Virus record (IMG/VR): IMGVR_UViG_3300037222_000084
Location: 1 to 64,000 of that record
Source: a virus
Direction: 5' to 3' (one strand)
DNA: 64,000 nucleotides
Notes under the pieces: model-generated
Databases searched by the model: none
What the model saw: only the letters and a program-made list of their open reading frames with translations
What the model was told of the DNA's origin: nothing
Translations under genes and position numbers: made by a program
Shown: in pieces, positions 24,069 through 33,047 of the stretch
Position numbering within the stretch: position 1 is the first letter of the stretch
Layout of the letters: each line of letters starts with the position of its first letter

Positions 24069-24358
24069 AATTCTTAATCATTACCCTTTTATTCTTGGCT
24101 GGCTGTGCTAAGTCCAACCCTACGACTACTTGCAGCATGAACTATAGCTGCTACAGCAGCAACATCGGTGGGTTCAATCTACTTTGCGTTGCGCAGTACG
24201 GCACGGGAACACGCTCTGGATCATTCACGGACCAAGACTCTGGCACTGCCGGTAACGAATGTGAAGCATGGGAGTTTGCGTTCATCAACTCATACGGATC
24301 TACTAGCTACCCATACGCGCATCCATCTGTAACTCAGTGTACTTGTTCTAGCAATTAG
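24065..24358 (+). CDS. Small Cys-rich lipoprotein
   Basis: 97 aa. MKFLIITLLFLAGC is a lipoprotein signal with Cys14. The mature part has six more Cys residues and many Ser/Gly/Tyr, suggesting a disulfide-stabilised extracytoplasmic domain. Function unknown. Confidence 0.65.
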   Translation: MKFLIITLLFLAGCAKSNPTTTCSMNYSCYSSNIGGFNLLCVAQYGTGTRSGSFTDQDSGTAGNECEAWEFAFINSYGSTSYPYAHPSVTQCTCSSN

Positions 24359-24361
24359 ATT

Positions 24362-24437
24362 ATGCTGGCGTCCAGGTCGATGGTAGACTGCGTAGAGTAC
24401 CTACAGGGGCACCTTAGCTACGCCACCAGGCCAGCAT
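24362..24437. other. Branched hairpin between convergent genes
   Basis: ATGCTGG (24362-24368) pairs with CCAGCAT (24431-24437). It encloses CCA/TGG and GCGTAG/CTACGC arms (24390-24395 with 24418-24423). The 76-nt fold has no T-loop, so it is not a tRNA. It could be a bidirectional terminator or a small RNA. Confidence 0.35.
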
Positions 24438-24791
24438 TTAAGTTTTTGGATCTTGATAGTAGATTGGCAATTCGGGTAGCGGCACAGACTGACCACTCAT
24501 TGAATGGGTACAGTCTCCGCAGAAGTTCAATATGCCATTTGTTAAGATGTAATGACAAACGAAAGGTAGTGCCTTTCCGTTAGCGTCTAGTTTCCATTCC
24601 CCAGTCCACTGACCATTCTCATCGGTTATGGTTTGAACGCCTGAATGTTTGAAGCTTGGAGTGAATGTTGGCTTATTGAGGTCGCCGTTGAATGCCCATG
24701 TGTCTGGTAGAGAATGCGTCTCTTTACAGGCTGGACACCAATGCATGTAACCGTCTGTCTTCCTACGAAGGTAGGGACTGACTTGGCCCAT
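24438..24791 (-). CDS. DUF6527-like zinc-binding protein
   Basis: 117 aa. HWCPACKETHSL (about 17-28), WAFNGDLNKPTFTPSF, CHYILTNG, then FCGDCTHSMSGQSVPLP follow the pattern of a common phage family often labelled DUF6527. Cys and His residues probably bind zinc. Function unknown. It forms a leftward unit with two membrane proteins. Confidence 0.65.
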   Translation of the reverse strand: MGQVSPYLRRKTDGYMHWCPACKETHSLPDTWAFNGDLNKPTFTPSFKHSGVQTITDENGQWTGEWKLDANGKALPFVCHYILTNGILNFCGDCTHSMSGQSVPLPELPIYYQDPKT

Positions 24792-25114
24792 TAGGATTTC
24801 TTTTTATACCAATCATCAGCGACTGGCTTTTCTTGACTTGGCAAGTCATTCGACTGTTTTACTAAAGCGTCTGCTTGAGCATTGTCAGCGTTTTCCTGGG
24901 CTTGCAGGATGTTGCTAGCTGCGGTAGCCGCAGTGACTTCAGCCTTAGACTTAGCTGCCAACAGGCTAATCATTAAGCTAGAACCTTTAGCGATCAAAAC
25001 CAAAACACCAAAGATAAACAGGAAGATACGGTCGTTAGCCCACATGAATTTTAGGTCGGCCTGTAGACGAGCCCAGAACAGCGACAGTGCAGATTTTACA
25101 TCTTGTGCGTTCAT
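24791..25114 (-). CDS. Membrane protein with helical tail
   Basis: 107 aa. One or two membrane helices (IFLFIFGVLVLIAKGSSLMISLLAA) are followed by an Ala/Gln-rich helix. Together with the next gene and later small membrane proteins it could belong to a lysis cassette, but no holin family is recognised. Confidence 0.55.
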   Translation of the reverse strand: MNAQDVKSALSLFWARLQADLKFMWANDRIFLFIFGVLVLIAKGSSLMISLLAAKSKAEVTAATAASNILQAQENADNAQADALVKQSNDLPSQEKPVADDWYKKKS

Positions 25115-25488
25115 TACTTCTTACCTACCATTTTGGTCAAAAGATCAATCAATCCAGAGTGTTGCTGTCTCAACTCATCGCGCAGGTTCTCGATTTTATC
25201 GCCTAAGTTCTTGATTTCACTAGTATAAGTAGCTTTTAAATGATCCATGTCTTTATTCACTGAGACTTCTAAGCTATTGATTTTAACAGACAAAGCTTCG
25301 ATTTTAGCTTCTAGCTTGGCTTTGATGACCGCATCGTCTTCCTTAGCTGCCTGAATGACTTTGGCGGCATATTCATCACGTTCCTTCCTAAAGTTCTTAA
25401 AAACCTTTTGAAGCGTAACTACAAGCGTGGCTATGCCAATCGCTAATCCAAGGGCACCATAATACTGAGCTTCGCCAAATTCCATCAT
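25114..25488 (-). CDS. Membrane-anchored coiled-coil protein
   Basis: 124 aa. An N-terminal helix (YYGALGLAIGIATLVVTL) is followed by about 90 residues of heptad-like coiled coil (IKAKLEAKIEALSVKINSLE). This topology fits an inner-membrane spanin or a phage membrane scaffold. There is no clear ribosome site. A late-promoter-like motif ends 4 nt before the first ATG, so the message may be nearly leaderless or start at the second Met. Confidence 0.55.
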   Translation of the reverse strand: MMEFGEAQYYGALGLAIGIATLVVTLQKVFKNFRKERDEYAAKVIQAAKEDDAVIKAKLEAKIEALSVKINSLEVSVNKDMDHLKATYTSEIKNLGDKIENLRDELRQQHSGLIDLLTKMVGKK

Positions 25489-25492
25489 AGTT

Positions 25493-25501
25493 TAAAGATT
25501 G
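25493..25501 (-). promoter_or_regulatory. Late-motif site (CAATCTTTA)
   Basis: CAATCTTTA on the minus strand directly before the gene ending at 25114. Same motif as upstream of several virion genes. Confidence 0.4.
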
Positions 25502-25502
25502 T

Positions 25503-25530
25503 TTGACTTCGTGGAAACATGTGCTATAGT
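25503..25530 (+). promoter_or_regulatory. Sigma-70-like promoter
   Basis: TTGACT and TATAGT with a 16-nt spacer, 9 nt before the tRNA-like sequence. Confidence 0.55.
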
Positions 25531-25539
25531 CACTGGTAT

Positions 25540-25621
25540 GGCCCCTGTAGCTCAGTTGGTAAGAGCGAACCCCATAGTGGGTGGTAAGAAGTGCGTGGGT
25601 TCAAATCCCATCAGAAGGCCA
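25540..25621 (+). tRNA. Degenerate tRNA-like sequence
   Basis: It has a D-arm (GCTCAGTTGGTAAGAGC) and a T-arm with the canonical loop TTCAAAT (stem GTGGG/CCCAT). Acceptor ends GGCC/GGCC pair, but an internal mismatch follows. The anticodon arm ACCC/GGGT leaves a 6-nt loop CATAGT instead of 7, so no anticodon can be assigned with confidence (CAT or ATA). No CCA is encoded. It is either decaying or needs repair or editing. Confidence 0.5.
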
Positions 25622-25634
25622 TTTAAGGAGACGT

Positions 25635-25928
25635 ATGCGTCAAAAACTTGCTGATTTCTTCAATGCTTTCTTGGACTTACAGAAAGCCCTCATCATGTTG
25701 CTTCTAATAATCATTGGGGTGACTTTCAGGGTGCTTAATCTGATCTCCGGTAGCGACATGGTTGACCTGCTTAAGAACACCGTGATAGCCTTCTTTGCGG
25801 TCCATGCTACGCAGCATATCGTGTCCACAGTCAACTCCTATTACAACAATAAGAATGCGCCAGACGACCCGCCAGACGATCCTAGTGACCCATCTACGCC
25901 TCCGCCGCCACCTGGAGTTAAGCTGTGA
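25635..25928 (+). CDS. Membrane protein with Pro-rich tail
   Basis: 97 aa from ATG 25635 after AAGGAGACGT. The longer frame from 25581 would be read through the tRNA-like element. Two hydrophobic helices (ALIMLLLIIIGVTF and LLKNTVIAFFAVHATQHI) precede a tail rich in Asp and Pro. A holin-like role is possible. Confidence 0.6.
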   Translation: MRQKLADFFNAFLDLQKALIMLLLIIIGVTFRVLNLISGSDMVDLLKNTVIAFFAVHATQHIVSTVNSYYNNKNAPDDPPDDPSDPSTPPPPPGVKL

Positions 25929-26101
25929 GCTGGAAGAAGCCTAAATGGGAAAAACCTAGAGTATTTGTGAATAGAAAAACAGGTGAGCTTATCGTAGCCC
26001 GTTACATGGTGTCAGTAGGTTGGTGGGGAGAAGTCTTGGGAAAAATTGAAATCTATTCAGGAATAGATGAAACGCAACACGTAGATTGTGGTGAATTATG
26101 A
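25925..26101 (+). CDS. Hypothetical protein, 58 aa
   Basis: GTG start at the GTGA overlap with the previous stop; TGA at 26099-26101. It begins MSWKKPKWEKPRVFVNRKTG and is beta-rich. Function unknown. Confidence 0.55.
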   Translation: MSWKKPKWEKPRVFVNRKTGELIVARYMVSVGWWGEVLGKIEIYSGIDETQHVDCGEL

Positions 26102-26391
26102 GCCCAAACAAAGGCCTACTCAAATTTGCGATTGCGCTATGTCTCATCTTTGCACTCAGCAGGTTGGTTGAATTCATATACATTCATATCCCACCGCACA
26201 AGGTAGGAGAGTGTTTCGTAATACCTGGCGTTACCGGATTGACAGCCAAGATAATCCATAACTTTCCGATAGATGGATTCTCCGACGTAGAAATGACCTT
26301 CACATACAGACAATCCACGATAACCGATACTGCATTGGCCACGTTTACAGAACAGCGCCAAGACTTTGGAGAGAAAACCACATGTCTATAG
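26098..26391 (+). CDS. Membrane-anchored protein, 97 aa
   Basis: ATGA overlap. One helix (FAIALCLIFALSRLVEFIYI) and a soluble part with two Cys. Function unknown. Confidence 0.6.
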   Translation: MSPNKGLLKFAIALCLIFALSRLVEFIYIHIPPHKVGECFVIPGVTGLTAKIIHNFPIDGFSDVEMTFTYRQSTITDTALATFTEQRQDFGEKTTCL

Positions 26392-26783
26392 CCAAAATCG
26401 TTTCTTTAGTTGCCGCGTTAGCCATGTTCTCGAATACTGCATTTGCTGGCTGTGATTGGTCTACGATTGTAGCCAATTCAGATGGTACATATACCTATTC
26501 AAAGACCTTGAATTTATGTGTGGGAAATTTAGTGCAAGACAACGCTACCAAGGCTCAGCAGGTTAGCGATCTGAATAAGGCGATCACTTTGAAGGACGCT
26601 GCTATTACCAAGTCGGACGCCAGGGCTCAACTTTGGCAGGACACTAGCTTAAAGTTAGAATCTAATATTCAGTCGATTGATTCTTATAAGAGCACAAGCA
26701 ATTGGGCATACTTTGCCCTTGGTGCATTGACGATCATTGGTGCAGGCGTAGCCGCAGCGCAAGTACACAGCTTAGGACGCTAG
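26382..26783 (+). CDS. Exported protein with C-terminal membrane helix
   Basis: 133 aa. A signal peptide ends at FSNTAFA-GC, a helical middle (residues 55-100) follows, and a C-terminal helix (YFALGALTIIGAGVAAAQV) may anchor it. This periplasm-spanning topology fits a spanin-like or envelope protein, but no family is recognised. It overlaps the previous gene by 10 nt. Confidence 0.6.
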   Translation: MSIAKIVSLVAALAMFSNTAFAGCDWSTIVANSDGTYTYSKTLNLCVGNLVQDNATKAQQVSDLNKAITLKDAAITKSDARAQLWQDTSLKLESNIQSIDSYKSTSNWAYFALGALTIIGAGVAAAQVHSLGR

Positions 26784-27052
26784 TCCTTTATCCAATTCCA
26801 AAGTTCATAGTCCGTTACGTCTATACCGTTAAGAATAGACGAAACACAATGGTTGGTCTGTTTGGCTAGAATCCAAGCAGCAGTATCAACGAATTTTTTT
26901 GCCGGATATACAAACCATTTAGCTTTTCCAGAAAAGAAAGCCCTTCCTAGTCTTGAGCTTATAGTTTCTTCTGGAGAACCCAAAAGTAAAATATTTGCAA
27001 ATTCGTCTATCCCTAGAAGGATGTTGAAATAATAGCGAGAAACCCTGTTCAT
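26780..27052 (-). CDS. Conserved-looking phage protein near fibre
   Basis: 90 aa after AAGGAC. RYYFNILLGIDEFANILLLGSPEETISSRLGR resembles small proteins found beside tail-fibre or lysis genes in several phages. Role unknown. Confidence 0.55.
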   Translation of the reverse strand: MNRVSRYYFNILLGIDEFANILLLGSPEETISSRLGRAFFSGKAKWFVYPAKKFVDTAAWILAKQTNHCVSSILNGIDVTDYELWNWIKD

Positions 27053-27077
27053 ATTGGTTATTGTCCTTGTTATCGTA

Positions 27078-30000
27078 TTACTGAGTTTCTATAACGTGAT
27101 AATTCCACTGAAGAACATCTGTGGCGACTCCAGCAGATGCAAAGTTTATAGAAAATCCTGCTGTAGTTGATGTCACATACACTCCAAATATCACGACGTT
27201 TTGTGCAGTCGTCGCATTGGTAGGCGTAATGACCACAATTGGAGCAACTCCGTATGCCGCATTGAAATTGACCGTAGTCTGCACTCCAGACGACAGTGTG
27301 CCAATTGAACCCAAAGTAAGATTAACAACCCCTGCCGTATCCGTAGCATTGGCGACAGTACTTGTAGCTCCTGTACCAGCGTTGGCATTTACCGAAGCTG
27401 TGGGAGCGGTAGTTTGCGTTGACTTTATGTGACCGTTGTTTACGATCAAAACAGCGTCTGTAGACGCTACTGCTCCATTTAGTAAGCCAGCATTGAGGTT
27501 GCTGTATACGAAGCTCCAATTGGCAGCCGTTGTTGGCGTTGCCACCAGTGCCGTAGCTACTAACTCTGTTTCAGATGCCATTGCTTGAATGACGCTAGCG
27601 TTGGAAGACTGGACCGTAACAACACCCGTACTACTGTTAACAATCGTAAAGGTATCACCAGCAACTATACTTGTGGTTGGCAATTTTACGATTTGAGTTG
27701 TAACACCAGTGAAATACTGTTGAGCCTTAGAGCCCACCACCAAAGTGGTTGTTCCAGCAGCGGTCGCAGTAGTCGCAAAGCCTGATATAAAGCGATTCGC
27801 CGACATGTTTAGGTTGGCATCCCAACCAGCCCAAGAAGAAGCTGTTGCGGCAATAGTCACTGCGGTTTTCGCAGTTCCACCATTTGCAATGGGTAAGGCA
27901 GTGCCAGATAAAGTTACCGCCAACGTGCCAGATGTTGTGATGGGAGAACCAGCAATAGATAAAAATGCTGGAACGGACATCGCTACAGATGTAACTGTTC
28001 CAGAGCCGCCTACGGTAGTCCAAGTAGGAGCGGCGGTTCCGCCACCAGATGTTAAAATCTGTCCCACGGTTCCGTTGGCCAAAAGCGCTGTTGTATTTAC
28101 CGCCGTTTGATACGGTATAGAACCACCAAGTCCACCAGCAATATTCGTGGCGGTAGTTGCAGTCGTTGCACTTGTAGCGGTTGCGGCATTGCCGGTTGTA
28201 CTTTGGTTAAGCGTAGGAATATCCGCAGCAACGATTAATCGAGCAGTTGGAGCGCCCGCCGAACCGTTAGGTGCGGCCAAGAAAGTGTTAGCAGCTTGAG
28301 ACTGGAAGGTTAAAGTTCGAGTAGCTAGAGTGTAAGTGAACGGATTTGCCGTAACAACTGCTGCCGCCCAGTTCAAACCATCTGCGGCTGCCGAGTTAGC
28401 AACCAAGACGTTTCCATTGGCACCTACAGCAAGAACTGAGTCTCCTCCTACATTATTGGTGAGTAAACCACCTTTGACGCCAACGGCATCTACGTGTTTG
28501 TAGAAATCAATATTCAATTCAGTTGAACTGATAGATTTACCGACGCCTACATACGTATCGTTGAATGGAGACGGTAGTGGAGAGATTTTTCCAGCAGTAT
28601 TATCTATGTACTGTTCATAGCCAACAAATGGGCCGAAGCTGAATCCATTCATGTAGCCGCTTATGTAAATGTCTGCGACTGAACCAACAATATTTGTGGC
28701 AAATCCCAGCATAACGCCAGGATCGCCAGAAATTGAGCCAGCCGCACCAGTAATAGTGGCTGGAACCCATTGCTGAGCGCCATCGGTCCACATAACAACC
28801 ATATGGTCTGTTACTGCACCGCTGATAGGGTTAGCCAAAAGGACGAGCGATGGAACTTGCGTAGCCGCCACAGCGTTAAGAACTCTATTGAGAAGAAAAT
28901 TGTCTAATTGTAGATCCCACGCTGTAGCACTTGTGGTAGCGATGTGGAGAATGAGTCGATAATTTACGCTGTTCGCAGATGCTTTAAATTGACCCACGAA
29001 AGTTTTAATGGTGCTTACGGGACCCTTTAAGGTTCTTAGCGGAACTACTGGGATTAAAACTGCGTTGGTAATATCGTAGACAAACACTTGTACGTCAGAA
29101 CTTGCGCCAAGAACCATTCCAGAAGAACCGTCATAGGCAAATGAAACTTGAAGTGTTTGGCCCTTATCTAGACTATTGATTATAAAATCTGTGCTTACGC
29201 CTTCGCCTTCGCGATTAGCTGCGTCCTTGCCGAGATCAAAACTAGCAGTTCCTATAATAGGATTGACCAAAGTTCTAGTGAATGTAACGCCCGTTACAAC
29301 TCCGCCAGTTCCATCTACAGGCGCAACGTCTCCGCCATTAGCGGTGATATTGGCACCAGTTTCGTATTGCAAATTACCGGCTACCCCAGTAATAGCAGCT
29401 GTGGCTAAAGCTACTGCTCCAGGAACGGCATCCCATGCAGCCTTAAGCTGTGTTGCTGTGGGGTTATTCGCTACAGTAGGTCCGTTATACCAAGCAACGG
29501 TGACGTGGGTAGACGACACAACCGTAACCAAAGGAGTAAGATAACTCTGTGTAGCATGAAATATGTAGTCGATGTCGATGCCATTACCAGCCGACCCAGA
29601 TGCAACTGCCGTAAACGTAATATCTTGTGCCACAACGAAGGCGGAAGCTGGATTACCCTGATCGTTATATAGATTCCATCCGGTCGTATTGACTTCGGCA
29701 TCTGGATTGGTTATATAATTGCCACGAGAAGCGTCAAGCTTATTGTTGAACGTGCTCCAATCTGCGGCTAACAAATATCCGTTGTGAGTCGCATCTGCTA
29801 CGTGCTGAGCAATAGAAGTGCCACTGCCGATGACAGCGCCTGTTCCGCCCGTAATAGTGATTCCATCAGTGCCTGCATCGGTGAGATTACCAAATGTCAA
29901 AGCTGCTTGCTTATTGTTAAAAGTTGACCAGTCTGTTCCAGAAAGGGCACCTGTTACTCCAGCAGAAGCAATTCCTAGGCTTAATATTTGACCAGAAAGT

Positions 30001-31973
30001 CCTAATCCGCTTGGAGTACCTAGGGTTATGTCGCCAGTGTTGGTGCCCAAAAGAGCAGATACTGGGGATGGTATTCCGGTTATGCCACTCCAAGGTACAG
30101 AAGTCGCCGTGCCAGCCGTGTATACTGAGTATCCAGACGAATTGTTGAGATTGGTGTCGTCAATGACGAAATACATCAAGCCAGTGTCTGTCTGACTAAC
30201 AGTATCGCCGTTTTGAACTGTCGCCGTCGTTAAGGCAAATCTGGCTGTTTGATTCGCAACAATCACTAAGCGCTCTAAAGCAGCAGGAGGAATTTGCGTA
30301 ATAGGAACTAATCCAGAAGCATCTAAGCTAGCATAGCCATTAGCTACGCCCTTGTTGGCAATATTTTCTGGGGTAAATCCCAATGCTGCTTGCTTAGAAT
30401 TAAATGTGGTCCAGTCAGCGCTACTCAATAGTCCAGGCTGTGAACTTGAGGCTGTTTGTATATCAACCGTAACATTGGGACCAACTGTCGAGTTAGCACC
30501 AGATCCGACGCTTACGCCTGTAGTCGAAGTAGATATTGACCCAAATGTCAAAGCTGCTTGCTTATTGTTAAAAGTTGACCAGTCGGTCTGGGATAAAAAC
30601 CCGTTCGTAGAACCATCGGCCTGCGGAATAGATATGTTTGGATTAGCACCGCCAGAACTAGCCAACGGAGCACTCGCAGTTACAGACGCAACTCCTCCGC
30701 CACCGCCAGCGTCAACCTGAGCTTGTATTTTTTGAAAGGCTTGAAGGATCGTATCTGTTGCCAAAATCGCGCTATTGGGTCCAGAAGCAAATCCAGTAAG
30801 AAATTTACCGATAATCGCCGAATTGGATAGCGTAACTACGGTTGAACCAGGGCCAACTCCAGTGGCTTCACCTGTCAGCTGGGTGATAGCAGCAGGAGCA
30901 CCCGAGATTTGCGAATAAGGCAGTGACAAGCTTGACAGTGTAGTCAGGGTAGAGTTGCTAAGTGCTGTAATATTTGCAGCGATACCAGTGGTATCCTGAT
31001 TGAGCGTAGGAAAATTTGATGCAATAGCAGCAGCAATGCTAGTTCCATTGCCGTATAGGATACCCGTGACAGTAGTGCTAATCGTGATTGCAGGAGTAGT
31101 TGTAGCTGTAGCTACAGTTCCAGCGAATCCATTTGCACTAGCAACGGAAACGGATGACACCGATCCGCTTCCAGCGACTGCCCATACGCCATCGGCACGC
31201 AGGAAATTGGTAGTTCCACCGCCAGAGGCAGGGACTGAACCATTAAGTAAATTTGTAAATACTGGTAAAATTGCATTGACTTGAGCAACGCTCAAAGCAA
31301 TAGGAGTTGCCGTGCTGCCAGTATTGTTTCCAAGAATAGTATTTGAGGCAATACTTGGAAGCTGTGCAAGCGATGCTTGGCCAGTCAGCTGTGAAAACGG
31401 CAATGCCAAGGATACTAGTGTCGTAAGAGTAGAATTGGTAGACGCAGTGATATTAGCAGCTAGTCCAGTCGTGTCTTGGTTCCAAGTAGGGACAGTGCCT
31501 GTCAGACCGCTGTACGGAACGCTAGCGGCGCTTCCAGCAGTGGTTGCGTGAGTGGCTGTCGCTGCGTTTCCAGTAGTGTTCTGATTCCACGTAGGAACAG
31601 CACCAGTCAGACCGCTGTATGGCACACTAGCGGCACTACCGGCAGAAGTCGCACTTGTAGCAGTCGCTGCGTTGCCGGTTGTACTTTGGTTCCAGGTTGG
31701 AACTGTTCCAGTCAATTGAGAATAAGGAAGTGCCAACGCAGACAGTGTAACCAAGGTAGCGTTTGATGTAGCTACTAAAGAGGCAACCTGAGATCCTCCG
31801 CCAGGACCGGCAACAACGTCTCCAGTCAGTTGGTTTAAGCCACCAGCGCCCAATGCAGCAGCTAGGACAGAAAACGTAACGCTCTTGTTGACTCCACCTT
31901 GAACTAGAGTGTACAGGTCTGGACCACTGGTCGCGAAAGCTACTGGTAATTGTGAAATCTTAGTGTTTGCCAT
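27078..31973 (-). CDS. Giant repetitive tail fibre protein
   Basis: 1631 aa, Thr/Ala/Ser/Gly-rich. The N-terminal half has repeats around TGNAATAT, YSGLTG and VPTWNQ(N/S)TTGNAA. The middle has four copies of DW(S/T)TFN(N/S)K, as in many fibre-like proteins. About residues 820-1010 form a non-repetitive beta-rich domain, and the C-terminus ends in a compact domain after IVNNGHIKS. The trimeric fibre role is inferred from repeats, size and position in the tail operon; receptor unknown. AGAAGGATG precedes the start. Confidence 0.8.
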   Translation of the reverse strand: MANTKISQLPVAFATSGPDLYTLVQGGVNKSVTFSVLAAALGAGGLNQLTGDVVAGPGGGSQVASLVATSNATLVTLSALALPYSQLTGTVPTWNQSTTGNAATATSATSAGSAASVPYSGLTGAVPTWNQNTTGNAATATHATTAGSAASVPYSGLTGTVPTWNQDTTGLAANITASTNSTLTTLVSLALPFSQLTGQASLAQLPSIASNTILGNNTGSTATPIALSVAQVNAILPVFTNLLNGSVPASGGGTTNFLRADGVWAVAGSGSVSSVSVASANGFAGTVATATTTPAITISTTVTGILYGNGTSIAAAIASNFPTLNQDTTGIAANITALSNSTLTTLSSLSLPYSQISGAPAAITQLTGEATGVGPGSTVVTLSNSAIIGKFLTGFASGPNSAILATDTILQAFQKIQAQVDAGGGGGVASVTASAPLASSGGANPNISIPQADGSTNGFLSQTDWSTFNNKQAALTFGSISTSTTGVSVGSGANSTVGPNVTVDIQTASSSQPGLLSSADWTTFNSKQAALGFTPENIANKGVANGYASLDASGLVPITQIPPAALERLVIVANQTARFALTTATVQNGDTVSQTDTGLMYFVIDDTNLNNSSGYSVYTAGTATSVPWSGITGIPSPVSALLGTNTGDITLGTPSGLGLSGQILSLGIASAGVTGALSGTDWSTFNNKQAALTFGNLTDAGTDGITITGGTGAVIGSGTSIAQHVADATHNGYLLAADWSTFNNKLDASRGNYITNPDAEVNTTGWNLYNDQGNPASAFVVAQDITFTAVASGSAGNGIDIDYIFHATQSYLTPLVTVVSSTHVTVAWYNGPTVANNPTATQLKAAWDAVPGAVALATAAITGVAGNLQYETGANITANGGDVAPVDGTGGVVTGVTFTRTLVNPIIGTASFDLGKDAANREGEGVSTDFIINSLDKGQTLQVSFAYDGSSGMVLGASSDVQVFVYDITNAVLIPVVPLRTLKGPVSTIKTFVGQFKASANSVNYRLILHIATTSATAWDLQLDNFLLNRVLNAVAATQVPSLVLLANPISGAVTDHMVVMWTDGAQQWVPATITGAAGSISGDPGVMLGFATNIVGSVADIYISGYMNGFSFGPFVGYEQYIDNTAGKISPLPSPFNDTYVGVGKSISSTELNIDFYKHVDAVGVKGGLLTNNVGGDSVLAVGANGNVLVANSAAADGLNWAAAVVTANPFTYTLATRTLTFQSQAANTFLAAPNGSAGAPTARLIVAADIPTLNQSTTGNAATATSATTATTATNIAGGLGGSIPYQTAVNTTALLANGTVGQILTSGGGTAAPTWTTVGGSGTVTSVAMSVPAFLSIAGSPITTSGTLAVTLSGTALPIANGGTAKTAVTIAATASSWAGWDANLNMSANRFISGFATTATAAGTTTLVVGSKAQQYFTGVTTQIVKLPTTSIVAGDTFTIVNSSTGVVTVQSSNASVIQAMASETELVATALVATPTTAANWSFVYSNLNAGLLNGAVASTDAVLIVNNGHIKSTQTTAPTASVNANAGTGATSTVANATDTAGVVNLTLGSIGTLSSGVQTTVNFNAAYGVAPIVVITPTNATTAQNVVIFGVYVTSTTAGFSINFASAGVATDVLQWNYHVIETQ

Positions 31974-31984
31974 AAATCATCCTT

Positions 31985-32437
31985 CTACTGAAGTAGAATT
32001 GTTCCAGAGCTATCTTCTAGCTCGAAAAAGTCGCCGTTTTCAAGCAATAGAAAGCTATCTTCAGGAGGAACGGGAAACTGACCGCTTTTGCTACGTTTTA
32101 TTACGATTCTGATTGGCCCTTTAGGAAAATTAGGCAGAAGGGTATGGTTCCAATACTCAAGCCAGAATTCCCCAAACAAATCAGCAGGTTGAAACCTTTG
32201 ACCCTGAATTAAATCAGGGAAATCCACATCATAGCCCAAGTTCGTATAGTACTTGTATATATCGTGTGGATTTACGTCACCAAACGTGGTAGCGCTGACG
32301 AAAGACACGTCAAGAGCTATGGCTGCTCGTATCTGCTTATCGGCGTCAGCTATAAACAATGCGTTATCAGCTGCTGTTAAAGCGGCTTTCTGTGCTTTTT
32401 GGGCCGCTAAAGCTGCGGAAGCTGGTATAGATGACAT
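31985..32437 (-). CDS. Virion-operon protein, 150 aa
   Basis: Ala-rich N-terminus, then an alpha/beta part (DIYKYYTNLGYDVDFPDLIQ) and an acidic C-terminus. Lies between fibre and tail tube, so a tail or fibre-attachment role is likely. A late-motif site lies 4 nt before the ATG. Confidence 0.55.
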   Translation of the reverse strand: MSSIPASAALAAQKAQKAALTAADNALFIADADKQIRAAIALDVSFVSATTFGDVNPHDIYKYYTNLGYDVDFPDLIQGQRFQPADLFGEFWLEYWNHTLLPNFPKGPIRIVIKRSKSGQFPVPPEDSFLLLENGDFFELEDSSGTILLQ

Positions 32438-32441
32438 GCTA

Positions 32442-32450
32442 TTAAGATTG
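32442..32450 (-). promoter_or_regulatory. Late-motif site (CAATCTTAA)
   Basis: GACAATCTTAA on the minus strand immediately before the gene ending at 31985; one base differs from CAATCTTTA. Confidence 0.35.
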
Positions 32451-32465
32451 TCATTAATCGCTAAA

Positions 32466-32493
32466 ATGAAAAAGGCCCGACGAAGCGAGCCTT
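32466..32493 (-). terminator. Rho-independent terminator
   Basis: On the minus strand AAGGCTCG-CTTCGT-CGGGCCTT is followed by TTTC, an 8-bp stem closing the tube/sheath unit. Confidence 0.65.
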
Positions 32494-32521
32494 AGACTTA
32501 ATTTGAATGTAAAAATTATAA

Positions 32522-33022
32522 CTACGGCAGGCTGTTGCCTGGATCGCTGTCGTTGTTGTCTTCGTTGTAAGCAATCGTACCAATGTACGTGATGTTCACT
32601 TTGGAAGTAGCTTTAGCGTTGTAGTTCGTGTTATTCGAGGTTGGAACACAACCCAAAATAGTCTCTAAAATTTCGCCAGTCTGACGGTCCACGACGGTGA
32701 TCGTGAAAGGGTCAAAGAGCAAAAGATCGCTGACTAATGGGAAGGCAGGCAAGGTGTGAACACCAGAGCCTACGACTCGAAAACCGGAACAGGTCACGTT
32801 GACAGCTTCACTCGAAGTTACTGCGATCTCGTCTGGGCTATAACGACCCAAGAGGAAGATGGGCTCAGTTCCTAAAGAACTAGCTACAGTACAGCTTTCG
32901 AAAATGCCGACTAGATGATTGTTCACGTATACTTTGGCCCGTGCTCCAGTTACGACTTTACCGCCTTTTGTAGCGGTATAGCCTTTCTGAAGTGGATTCG
33001 GGCTAGATGGATTTCCTGGCAT
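32522..33022 (-). CDS. Tail tube protein
   Basis: 166 aa after AAGGAGATATT. ARAKVYVNNHLVGIFESCTV, a VNVTCSGFRV strand and GEILETILGCVP are typical of myovirus tube proteins. It lies directly downstream of the sheath gene, as usual. Predicted to form the inner tube of the contractile tail. Confidence 0.7.
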   Translation of the reverse strand: MPGNPSSPNPLQKGYTATKGGKVVTGARAKVYVNNHLVGIFESCTVASSLGTEPIFLLGRYSPDEIAVTSSEAVNVTCSGFRVVGSGVHTLPAFPLVSDLLLFDPFTITVVDRQTGEILETILGCVPTSNNTNYNAKATSKVNITYIGTIAYNEDNNDSDPGNSLP

Positions 33023-33047
33023 AATATCTCCTTAATTACCTAAAAGA

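Noticed and set aside
27121-31766. Several plus-strand ORFs of 66-122 aa under the tail fibre
   Set aside because: Low-complexity antisense shadows of the Thr/Ala-rich fibre repeats.
27000-32000. Tandem repeat region as a mobile element
   Set aside because: The repeats are protein-level fibre repeats in one long frame.
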